Shown here: positions 1-5,445 of the stretch, in pieces
Layout: each line of letters begins with the position of its first letter
How positions within the stretch are numbered: the first letter of the stretch is position 1
The notes under the pieces: model-generated
The model's database searches: none
What the model saw: the letters and a program-made list of their open reading frames with translations, nothing else
What the model was told of the DNA's origin: nothing
Program-made: the position numbers and the translations under genes
From: an uncultured Anaerotruncus sp.
Lineage (GTDB): Bacteria > Bacillota_A > Clostridia > Oscillospirales > CAG-272
Assembly (NCBI GenBank): GCA_958414155.1
Contig: CATYWI010000060.1
Span: 1 to 7,201, forward strand
DNA length: 7,201 bases
Direction of reading: 5' to 3'

Positions 1-662
1 GGGCGGCGCTTTCGCATAAATTCGGCTATCGCGGTCTTATCGTTTTTATCGACGAATGTGTGAATCTTTACAAGATCCCCAACCGTGTGGCGCGCGAAAA
101 CAATTATGAAAAGATACTTGCCATGTTCAACGATACCTGCCAGGGACGCGCGCCGTATCTTGAAATAGTTCTCGGCGGCACGCCGCAGTTTCTTGAGGAT
201 ACACGGCGCGGACTTTACAGCTACGAGGCACTGCGCTCGCGGCTTTGCGACAGCCGCTTTCAGACGGCGGGAGTCAAAAACACGGTCGGTCCCGTGCTTC
301 GTCTTGCACGTCTTGGGGATGATGAGCTTCTGGCGCTCATTGTGCGTATTACGGCGCTCCACTCGCGTTATTACGGCGTTCCGGCGCGTATAACTCAGGA
401 TGAGCAGCTTGAATTCCTGCGCATATGCCTTTCTCGCGCGGGTGCCGATATAATGATAACTCCGCGTGAGATGCTGCGCGATTACATGACGGTGCTGAAC
501 ATTCTGATGCAGAATCCGGACAAGAACTTTGCCGATATCGCATCGGCGGTAACGCTTACGCACGACGGAGCGCCCGCGAGGGAGGAAGCACTGCCGGAAA
601 AGGCAGCCGATGGTACTGCCGACAAAAAAGCCGATTTCGATCCGGCTGATATTGATTTCTGA
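1..662 (+). CDS. BrxD-like (DUF2791) P-loop ATPase, 5'-truncated by window edge
   Basis: The reading frame is open from base 3 to the TGA at 660-662, giving 219 residues. The start and Walker A lie outside the window. The visible part begins just before a hydrophobic strand ending in GLIVFIDEC (bases 33-59), a Walker B motif with its catalytic Asp-Glu. About 30 residues later comes LGGTPQFLEDTRRGLYSYEA, a block I recognise as characteristic of the BREX ATP-binding family BrxD/DUF2791. Full-length members are roughly 400-450 residues, so about half is present. A GTG at base 60 could be taken as a start, but it falls after Walker B and would destroy the ATPase, so it is an internal Val codon. 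The protein ends in a low-complexity Ala/Glu/Lys linker and an acidic tip, DFDPADIDF. The helicase gene follows after 8 bp, so the two are surely co-transcribed. By family knowledge, BrxD accompanies the helicase BrxHI in type 2 BREX defence. Its biochemical role is unknown. Confidence 0.88.
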   Translation, partial: AALSHKFGYRGLIVFIDECVNLYKIPNRVARENNYEKILAMFNDTCQGRAPYLEIVLGGTPQFLEDTRRGLYSYEALRSRLCDSRFQTAGVKNTVGPVLRLARLGDDELLALIVRITALHSRYYGVPARITQDEQLEFLRICLSRAGADIMITPREMLRDYMTVLNILMQNPDKNFADIASAVTLTHDGAPAREEALPEKAADGTADKKADFDPADIDF

Positions 663-670
663 ACCGAAAA

Positions 671-2953
671 ATGAACGATAACGAGATATTTGAGCGCTTC
701 CCGGATTTTATCCGTGAATATATCTATTCGCATTCATGGGATTCGCTGCGCGCGGTCCAGATAGCGGCGGCAAAAAGCATTTTCGGGACCGAGAATAATC
801 TGCTCCTCACTTCGTTTACCGCATCCGGAAAGACCGAGGCGGCATTCTTTCCCGTACTGTCCCTTTTGTGGGAGGACATGCCGCGCACGGTCGGTGTGCT
901 TTATATCGCGCCGCTGAAAAGCCTGATAAACGATCAGTTCGGCAGAGTCGGGGAGCTTTTGGACATGACCGGCATCCCGGTGACGCACTGGCACGGAGAC
1001 GTTGCCGCGTCGCACAAGAAGAAACTGCTTGAGGAGCCGCGCGGCGTGCTTCAGATAACGCCGGAATCGCTTGAATCGATGCTGATAAATCGGTCGAACG
1101 ATATCCCGCGCATATTCGGAGATTTGCGTTTTGTTATAATCGATGAGATACACACGCTTACGGGCAGCGACCGCGGTAATCAGATAATCTGTCAGCTTTG
1201 CCGCATCGCGGGACTCATAGGACATTCGCCGCGGCGCATAGGGCTTTCCGCGACTGTGGGCGATCCTGAGCGCGCCGCCGCATGGCTTTCAGCCGGGAGC
1301 GGACGCGACACCGATATACCGGCTATCCCGCCCGAAAAGCTGCGCTGGCGGCTTGGCATGGAGCATTTTTATATTCAGAATCCCGCATATGACCAGACAG
1401 CCGAACGGGCGCAGAATATGTCCCTGCCGGATGCGGAGCACGCTCCTTCCGATGACGAAGAGGCTGGGGCGCTGGCAGAGATTGACGCGGGGTACGAGTT
1501 CCTATATGATTGCGTAAAGGATAAGAAGGCGCTGGTGTTTTCAAATTCCCGCGAGGAAACGGAGTATGTGACCGCTACATTGCGCCAGATCGCAAAAAAA
1601 CGCAATGAACCGGATGTTTTTCTCATCCACCACGGCAACCTTTCCGCGGCGCTGCGGGAGGAAGCCGAGTTGAAAATGAAGGATGACGATATCCGCGCCG
1701 TGACCTGCGCCACCGTCACGATGGAGCTTGGCATAGATATAGGCAGGCTTGAACGCGTGGCGCAGAACGGAGCGCCAAACTCGGTAACGAGCTTTCTGCA
1801 ACGCCTCGGGCGCTCGGGCAGGCGCGGTCAGCCGCCGGAGATGATGATGGTCTTCCGCGAGGAGGACGCACTGCCAAACACACCGCTGCCTCAGCTCATT
1901 CCGTGGGAGCTTCTTCGCGCAATCGCGATAGTTCAGCTTTACATTGAGGAACGCTTTATCGAGCCGCCCGGACATAAAAAAATGCCGATGAGCCTTGCGT
2001 TTCATCAGACACTTAGCGTGGCGGCGGCATCCGGAGAGCTGCGCCCGCGCGAGCTTGCCGAGCGTGTGCTTGCGCTCCCGCCTCTTGCGGAGATTACGAA
2101 AGAGGACTACCGCACACTTCTGATCTCTATGTGCGAAAACGATTTTCTTGAGGTCACCGACGAAAAGGGGATCATAATCGGACTTGCCGGCGAGCGGCTG
2201 CTTTCGTCATTCAAATTTTATGCGGTGTTCAAGGACAGCGAGGATTACACCGTGCGGTGGAAGTCGGACGAGATCGGTACGATAACCACGCCTCCGCCGG
2301 TCGGCGACCGATTCGCTCTCGCCGGCAGAGTGTGGGAAGTTGAGGAGCTGGATGTGCGACGCAAGCTGATATATGTCCACCCGGTAGAGGGGAAAATGGA
2401 GATATCGTGGCCCGGCGACTACGGCGAGATACACACGCGGATACTCGAGCGTATGAAGCGGGTCCTGGAGGAGGATGCGGTTTATCCGTATCTCAAGCCA
2501 AATGCCGTCAAAAGGCTTGCGGTCGCACGCAGACTTGCCCGAAGCACGGGAATGCTCAGGCGGTCGATAGTCCACCTCGGAGGATATTCATGGTGTATAT
2601 TCCCATGGCTCGGTACGCGGTCGTTCAGGACGTTGAGACGCTATATCGCGGCGAACGCTCATGATTTCCGCATAAGCGGTATTGAATATGAGGGGTGTTA
2701 CTACATCACATTCAAGATGGAGGGCGCAAACGACTATGACCTTGCGCGCGGACTGGCAAAAAAGGTCGCCGCAGAGGGTATAGACTGCTCAGCACTCGTC
2801 GGTGAAGGGGAATGCCCTGTGTTTGAAAAATACGACGACCATGTTCCGCCGTCGCTTCTGCGCCGCGCATATGCCGCGGACAAGCTCACACCGCATGAGG
2901 CTGAGAAGCGGATCGAGGAGATATTCCGGGAATATTCGGACGAGGCGCTTTGA
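671..2953 (+). CDS. Lhr/BrxHI-type superfamily 2 DEAD/DEAH-box helicase
   Basis: This is a complete 760-residue ATP-dependent nucleic-acid helicase. The motifs appear in order: motif I TASGKT (residues 50-55), Ia IAPLKS (79-84), TPES (130-133), motif II DEIH (158-161), motif III SAT (193-195), motif IV VFSNSRE (289-295), motif V around CATVTMELGID (346-356) and motif VI QRLGRSGRRG (377-386). The DEIH box and the LGRSGRRG motif resemble Lhr-like helicases, including BrxHI of BREX type 2. About 370 residues follow the two RecA domains and should form the winged-helix and accessory domains. They include a Trp-rich stretch around residues 529-580 and end in a charged helix. The region between motifs III and IV (about 205-275) is acidic and looks like an insertion. 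The ATG at 671 lies 8 bp after the ATPase stop without a clear Shine-Dalgarno sequence, suggesting translational coupling. The protein probably works with the upstream ATPase, possibly in phage defence. The defence role is inferred from the pairing only. Confidence 0.9.
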   Translation: MNDNEIFERFPDFIREYIYSHSWDSLRAVQIAAAKSIFGTENNLLLTSFTASGKTEAAFFPVLSLLWEDMPRTVGVLYIAPLKSLINDQFGRVGELLDMTGIPVTHWHGDVAASHKKKLLEEPRGVLQITPESLESMLINRSNDIPRIFGDLRFVIIDEIHTLTGSDRGNQIICQLCRIAGLIGHSPRRIGLSATVGDPERAAAWLSAGSGRDTDIPAIPPEKLRWRLGMEHFYIQNPAYDQTAERAQNMSLPDAEHAPSDDEEAGALAEIDAGYEFLYDCVKDKKALVFSNSREETEYVTATLRQIAKKRNEPDVFLIHHGNLSAALREEAELKMKDDDIRAVTCATVTMELGIDIGRLERVAQNGAPNSVTSFLQRLGRSGRRGQPPEMMMVFREEDALPNTPLPQLIPWELLRAIAIVQLYIEERFIEPPGHKKMPMSLAFHQTLSVAAASGELRPRELAERVLALPPLAEITKEDYRTLLISMCENDFLEVTDEKGIIIGLAGERLLSSFKFYAVFKDSEDYTVRWKSDEIGTITTPPPVGDRFALAGRVWEVEELDVRRKLIYVHPVEGKMEISWPGDYGEIHTRILERMKRVLEEDAVYPYLKPNAVKRLAVARRLARSTGMLRRSIVHLGGYSWCIFPWLGTRSFRTLRRYIAANAHDFRISGIEYEGCYYITFKMEGANDYDLARGLAKKVAAEGIDCSALVGEGECPVFEKYDDHVPPSLLRRAYAADKLTPHEAEKRIEEIFREYSDEAL

Positions 2954-2970
2954 TTTTACGATAATAAAAG

Positions 2971-3008
2971 AAGATCCGGGGTTGTGCATTTGCGCAACGC
3001 CGGATCTT
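2971..3008. terminator. Bidirectional rho-independent terminator between convergent genes
   Basis: A 17-bp stem (2971-2987 with 2992-3008) closes on a 4-nt ATTT loop. It has one G-G mismatch and one G-U wobble. On the minus strand the stem is followed by CTTTTATTAT, a fair U-tract that suits the XRE regulator gene. On the plus strand the tail TATATGTTG is poorer, but the stem is strong enough to stop helicase transcripts. The last stem base is also the first base of the regulator's stop codon complement. Confidence 0.82.
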
Positions 3009-3229
3009 TATATGTTGTTGGTGTTCGATGTATCATCGAATTCGCATCCGCGTATCAGATAATCGATCGATACATTGAAGTAATCGGAAAGTGCGATCAG
3101 CATGGAAATGTCCGGGCTTCGTTTTCCGTTTTCGTAATATGACAATGCCTCGCGGCTTATATTCATATCCATGGCAACTTTTTGCTGGCTCAAGCCTCTT
3201 TTTTTGCGAATTTCCCGCAGACCCTTCAT
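3008..3229 (-). CDS. Small XRE/Cro-family helix-turn-helix regulator
   Basis: This 73-residue protein is almost entirely one HTH_XRE domain. The recognition fold spans roughly residues 13-36 (LSQQKVAMDMNISREALSYY, then ENGKRSPD), followed by the usual helix ISMLIALSDYFNVSIDYLI. A short polar tail rich in Asp, Thr and Asn follows. The ATG at 3227-3229 is preceded by GGGAG at 3235-3239 at a good distance. The gene runs convergent to the helicase and divergent from the coiled-coil membrane protein gene. Three copies of one palindrome lie in the divergent spacer, which makes this protein the obvious candidate to bind them and repress itself and its neighbour. There is no peptidase or ligand domain, so no inducer can be named. 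Family assignment is firm; the targets are inferred. Confidence 0.9.
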   Translation of the reverse strand: MKGLREIRKKRGLSQQKVAMDMNISREALSYYENGKRSPDISMLIALSDYFNVSIDYLIRGCEFDDTSNTNNI

Positions 3230-3273
3230 AACATCTCCCGCAGATTTATTGTTTCAAATAGCTTCATAATAAT

Positions 3274-3282
3274 ATTTTATCA
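3274..3282 (-). promoter_or_regulatory. Possible extended -10 promoter of the XRE regulator gene
   Basis: On the minus strand the sequence reads TGATAAAAT, an extended -10 (TGn plus TAAAAT at 3274-3279). No good -35 lies at the right distance. Predicted start is near 3267, about 38 bases before the ATG. Palindrome copy 1 (3301-3315) then sits at roughly -34 to -48, next to the -35 region, where a bound repressor could act. Other AT-rich hexamers nearby could serve instead. Confidence 0.35.
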
Positions 3283-3300
3283 TTATTCAAAAGAATATAT

Positions 3301-3315
3301 GTGACAAATTGTTAC
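3301..3315. promoter_or_regulatory. Operator-like palindrome, copy 1 (GTGACAAATTGTTAC)
   Basis: Two 7-bp arms flank a single central base, with one mismatch to the perfect copy at 3476-3490. It is the copy nearest the regulator gene and lies just upstream of that gene's possible promoter. Its size and symmetry suit an XRE dimer. Confidence 0.6.
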
Positions 3316-3359
3316 TACGGCTGAGGTGATAGGTATATCGAAGCACTGGAGGCTTGCAG

Positions 3360-3388
3360 TTCATACGTAACAAATTGTTGACTATAAT
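3360..3388 (+). promoter_or_regulatory. Possible second plus-strand promoter, TTCATA-17-TATAAT
   Basis: A consensus -10 TATAAT lies at 3383-3388. It is 17 bp from TTCATA at 3360-3365, which matches the -35 consensus in 4 of 6 positions. Palindrome copy 2 fills most of the spacer, so a bound protein would block polymerase. The predicted start is near 3395, and a transcript from here would read into the coiled-coil gene with a leader of about 240 nt. A perfect hexamer can occur by chance in AT-rich DNA. Confidence 0.35.
3367..3381. promoter_or_regulatory. Operator-like palindrome, copy 2 (GTAACAAATTGTTGA)
   Basis: The left arm GTAACAA, central A and TTGTT match the perfect copy exactly. The last two bases differ (GA for AC). 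Its centre is 66 bp from that of copy 1 and 109 bp from that of copy 3. It lies inside the spacer of the possible promoter at 3360-3388. Confidence 0.6.
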
Positions 3389-3441
3389 TTTGAGCGGAGT
3401 GATGATATTGAATTTTGTTTGCAAAAAAAGCAGGAAACGTG

Positions 3442-3470
3442 TTGACTTTTTCAGAATACTGTGATATAAT
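3442..3470 (+). promoter_or_regulatory. Strong sigma-A-type promoter of the coiled-coil gene
   Basis: TTGACT (3442-3447) and TATAAT (3465-3470) are separated by exactly 17 bp, and TG at 3462-3463 adds an extended -10. The predicted start is about 3477, directly on the perfect palindrome at 3476-3490. The leader to the ATG at 3635 would be about 158 nt. This is the best promoter in the window and implies high expression when it is not repressed. Confidence 0.85.
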
Positions 3471-3475
3471 CGAAT

Positions 3476-3490
3476 GTAACAAATTGTTAC
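3476..3490. promoter_or_regulatory. Operator-like palindrome, copy 3, perfect (GTAACAAATTGTTAC)
   Basis: Perfect dyad: GTAACAA, central A, TTGTTAC. It covers the predicted transcription start and the first bases of the message of the strong promoter at 3442-3470, the classic position for a repressor site. A GTAAC half site recurs at 3507-3511. Confidence 0.72.
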
Positions 3491-3620
3491 ACTTAATTAA
3501 TGTGATGTAACGGACAGAAAAAGTCGCATAACAGTGTGGGAAGGCTGAAAAATGACAGCTCTGTCGGTTACCGTAGCATCGGAAGATACCGGCATTGTAA
3601 GTGTGACGTAAAAACGCAAA

Positions 3621-3626
3621 AAGGAG
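3621..3626 (+). promoter_or_regulatory. Ribosome binding site AAGGAG that fixes the start at 3635
   Basis: AAGGAG lies 8 nt before the ATG at 3635. The same frame is open further upstream, with a GTG at 3536, but that codon has no ribosome binding site. The site therefore favours a 297-residue protein over a 330-residue one. Confidence 0.8.
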
Positions 3627-3634
3627 AAAAAACT

Positions 3635-4528
3635 ATGGAACACGAAAAACAAACAGTAGCCGTAAAGCATTTACTCGATCTCGAAACACGCGCCGAAAGT
3701 CTGAGGGAGACACTTGACTGTGCTCGCGCGGAAACATTTGATGTGCCGCATCCTGTTGTGCCTGTAAAACAGACTGCCGAATTTATCGAGCCGCCTATCA
3801 AGGAAGGTTCCCGTTTTAAGTGGTGGAGCGTGCTGGTCCCGATTGCCGTATCCTTTGTATTGAATATACTGGTGCATAATGCGTTCACAAGTTTTTTGTC
3901 ATTTTTGGCTTTTCCGGTTTGGCCTTTGGTATACTATTTTGCGATTTATCGTTCGAGAAAGGAAAAAAACATAGAGAAAATACGGAATTCGGAGGAGTAT
4001 CGGAAACAATACGGAGCTGCGAAAGCAGAGACCGATGAAAAACAAAAGAAATTTGATTCGGAGTATGCCGCCGCCAAAGAAACATATGATACTGTGACTG
4101 TACCGCAATACCGCGCCGAGTATGAGATGTGGGAAAAGTCGAGAAACGACAGAATAGCTTCCGCGGAAAGCGAACTTTCCGAGGTGTCCGCAGAATTGGC
4201 GGGAGTGTACGAAGAAACACGTCTGGTTCCGGTGCAATATCGTACTATCTATGCTTTGCAGTATGTCTACGATATGATGTCAACTTCCGATTGCGATATC
4301 CATCGCGCCATAGACAGCTTTGACAAAAGCGAACAGCGCCGGCTTGATGAAATGCGTCTGCACGAGCAGCAACAAGCAAACTCGCTCGCAGAGGAGCAAA
4401 ATGATCTGCTCGATCGTCAGAACAATATCGCAGCTAAAGCAAGACGGGATGCCAATATTGCGGCGATCGTCGGGACTGTGCAAAGACACAACACCAACAA
4501 GACTCTCAAAAAGTGGTTGGGGGATTGA
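3635..4528 (+). CDS. Membrane-anchored coiled-coil protein, function unknown
   Basis: This 297-residue protein has no enzyme motif that I recognise. Residues 1-35 form a charged, probably helical stretch, followed by a Pro/Val-rich linker (37-56). Two hydrophobic segments lie at about 63-81 and 83-105, separated by Asn-His-Asn, and form a likely membrane hairpin. A long highly charged helical region (about 107-192) follows, rich in Lys, Glu and Ala. Then comes VPVQYRTIYALQYVYDMMST (198-217), which resembles a recurrent pattern I recall from uncharacterised Firmicute proteins. A Gln/Glu/Asn-rich coiled coil (about 228-270) and a basic tail end the protein. There is no signal peptide; both long ends are probably cytoplasmic. 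It is divergent from the XRE regulator, and its promoter carries a perfect operator, so it is probably repressed by that protein. Base composition appears lower in GC than the helicase gene. A sensor, scaffold or stress/defence role is possible but unproven. Confidence 0.82.
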   Translation: MEHEKQTVAVKHLLDLETRAESLRETLDCARAETFDVPHPVVPVKQTAEFIEPPIKEGSRFKWWSVLVPIAVSFVLNILVHNAFTSFLSFLAFPVWPLVYYFAIYRSRKEKNIEKIRNSEEYRKQYGAAKAETDEKQKKFDSEYAAAKETYDTVTVPQYRAEYEMWEKSRNDRIASAESELSEVSAELAGVYEETRLVPVQYRTIYALQYVYDMMSTSDCDIHRAIDSFDKSEQRRLDEMRLHEQQQANSLAEEQNDLLDRQNNIAAKARRDANIAAIVGTVQRHNTNKTLKKWLGD

Positions 4529-4572
4529 TTGTTCGGAGCTGTTATAAGCAGGACTTTCAACAGATTTTCCAA

Positions 4573-4608
4573 AAGGACGGGTGAAAACTCAATTTGAGTT
4601 TCCGCCTT
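4573..4608. repeat. Imperfect hairpin with AAACTCA/TGAGTTT core
   Basis: AAACTCA (4585-4591) pairs with TGAGTTT (4595-4601) around a 3-nt loop. The outer arms AAGG and CGG (4573-4580) can pair with CCG and CCTT (4602-4608), leaving an unpaired A and a GTGA bulge. No T-tract follows directly. It could stabilise the 3' end of the coiled-coil mRNA or be a copy of a dispersed repeat. Confidence 0.45.
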
Positions 4609-4614
4609 CAAAAA

Positions 4615-4639
4615 CGCCGGCATCCCGGCGGGATTTTTT
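4615..4639. terminator. Short GC-rich hairpin, possible bidirectional terminator
   Basis: CGCCGG (4615-4620), loop CATC and CCGGCG (4625-4630) form a 6-bp GC stem. On the plus strand GGA and then T6 (4634-4639) follow. On the minus strand the stem is followed at once by five T residues (complement of 4610-4614). It could end the coiled-coil gene and also the minus-strand gene at 4683-4946. Confidence 0.65.
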
Positions 4640-4640
4640 G

Positions 4641-4680
4641 AGGTGCTGTTAAAAACATCGTTTTTTAACAGCACCTTTTG
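4641..4680 (+). terminator. Strong rho-independent terminator of the coiled-coil gene
   Basis: There is a perfect 15-bp stem (4641-4655 with 4662-4676) with a 6-nt loop CATCGT. The stem is A/T-rich near the loop and GC-rich at the base, with T4 at 4676-4679. It lies only 25 bases after the previous hairpin, just before the stop of the convergent gene. Confidence 0.8.
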
Positions 4681-4682
4681 CT

Positions 4683-4946
4683 TTATCTCCGTTGATTCTT
4701 ATCCATAAGATCAAATGCGGCGGTGCCGCATATAACTATCAACAGAGTCATCATTATGTATTCCAGCATCGGGGCGTAGTAATCGACCGCGCCGAGCGGA
4801 TCCACGGCAATCGCGGGGGCGAGCCGCGCGATAAGCGCCGCGCTTACTATTACTGCGGCGCTCACCCCGCAGGAGAACACCGTCATCGCTTCACGACTCA
4901 GCTCGCTTATCGCCGCGCTGAGGCTTATTCCCCTTCTTTTCTTCAT
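4683..4946 (-). CDS. Small two-helix membrane protein, unknown function
   Basis: The product is 87 residues. A basic, Ser-rich head (MKKRRGISLSAAISELSREA) precedes a hydrophobic helix at about 21-43. A short loop with DPLGAVDYY comes before a second helix at about 56-80, and the end is charged (MDKNQRR). I do not recognise a family. The ATG at 4944-4946 has GAGG (4956-4959) 9 nt upstream. The frame extends to a GTG at 5045, but the added 33 residues read from AT-rich DNA, lack a good ribosome binding site and would start almost on the predicted transcription start, so I prefer the shorter form. It stands alone, convergent to the coiled-coil gene. The two basic termini suggest both ends are cytoplasmic. 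Confidence 0.6.
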   Translation of the reverse strand: MKKRRGISLSAAISELSREAMTVFSCGVSAAVIVSAALIARLAPAIAVDPLGAVDYYAPMLEYIMMTLLIVICGTAAFDLMDKNQRR

Positions 4947-5054
4947 TAATCCGATCCTCACTGCATAAAATAATGAATAAATATCCGTTTTTAAAAATCT
5001 CGAAAAGCTATCGTTAATATACAGACATATTTTGTGTATCTTCACCTTATTGCT

Positions 5055-5082
5055 ATTATATCATAAAAACAAGAAAAATCAA
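5055..5082 (-). promoter_or_regulatory. Probable promoter of the small membrane protein gene
   Basis: On the minus strand TTGATT (complement of 5077-5082) is followed after 16 bp by a perfect TATAAT (complement of 5055-5060) with a TGA extended -10. The predicted start is near 5048, giving a leader of about 100 nt to the ATG at 4946. Confidence 0.6.
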
Positions 5083-5133
5083 GAGGAAATAAAAAGGATA
5101 CGCGGGAATATATGCGTCAAAAATGTTTTATAT

Positions 5134-5177
5134 TCGCTTTTTATCCGAGGATAATAAATCTAAAAAAAGCGATTTTT
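5134..5177 (+). terminator. Terminator-like hairpin in the spacer
   Basis: TCGCTTTTT (5134-5142) pairs perfectly with AAAAAGCGA (5164-5172) over a 21-nt loop, and T5 follows (5173-5177). No plus-strand gene ends before it, so it may be a remnant or act on an unseen short transcript. The A/T-rich stem could also arise by chance. Confidence 0.3.
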
Positions 5178-5409
5178 ATGCATTATTTGATGTACGTTTC
5201 ATGATTACATCGGATATTCTGGGAGAATAATACATATAAAGCTCTGTCAGAGATTACTTGGGGGTAAATTTTCACAAAAAATCGACCGGATATTGCAATG
5301 TAAAATATGAACAAAACAATGATAGTATATTTCTCACAAGGCGAAGTTTGTGAACACACAATGCAAAATGTCGATGCTTACAGATTATGCGCCATATTGA
5401 AGAAAGGAA

Positions 5410-5432
5410 GTTCCCGTTGGATGAATGGGAAC
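5410..5432 (+). promoter_or_regulatory. Hairpin just upstream of the ribosome binding site of the gene at 5446
   Basis: GTTCCCGTT (5410-5418) pairs with AATGGGAAC (5424-5432) with one G-U wobble and a GGATG loop. The AGGAGA ribosome binding site starts 2 nt later (5435). The stem could affect mRNA stability or translation of the small protein. Confidence 0.45.
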
Positions 5433-5445
5433 GCAGGAGAAAACC

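Larger units (their letters stand above)
5083..5445. other. AT-rich spacer without a supportable gene
   Basis: This 363-bp stretch separates two divergently oriented small genes. It has stop codons in most frames and no convincing gene. A terminator-like hairpin lies at 5134-5177 and a leader hairpin at 5410-5432. The promoter of the gene at 5446 should be here, but I found no hexamer pair with good spacing. A frame opening at 5307 runs into the gene at 5446 in another phase and has no ribosome binding site. Confidence 0.5.

Noticed and set aside
734..2575. Several open minus-strand frames of 120-160 codons opposite the helicase gene
   Set aside because: They lie antisense to a gene with all helicase motifs, have Arg/His/Pro-rich compositions typical of GC-rich shadow frames, and show no ribosome binding sites or known motifs.
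3402..3464. Possible 20-residue leader peptide (ATG at 3402, or TTG at 3408)
   Set aside because: GGAG at 3396-3399 is too close to the ATG and only fits a rare TTG start. The frame runs across the main promoter. The evidence is too thin for a gene call.
3536..3634. Upstream start (GTG at 3536) for the coiled-coil gene, adding 33 residues
   Set aside because: The codon has no ribosome binding site, whereas AAGGAG sits 8 nt before the ATG at 3635. The added sequence does not look like a membrane-protein head. It is kept as a separate finding because of its similarity to the protein at 5446.
4947..5045. Upstream GTG start at 5045 for the small minus-strand membrane protein
   Set aside because: It would lie within a few bases of the predicted transcription start, has only a weak ribosome binding site, and the added residues come from AT-rich spacer-like DNA. 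GAGG before the ATG at 4946 is better placed.
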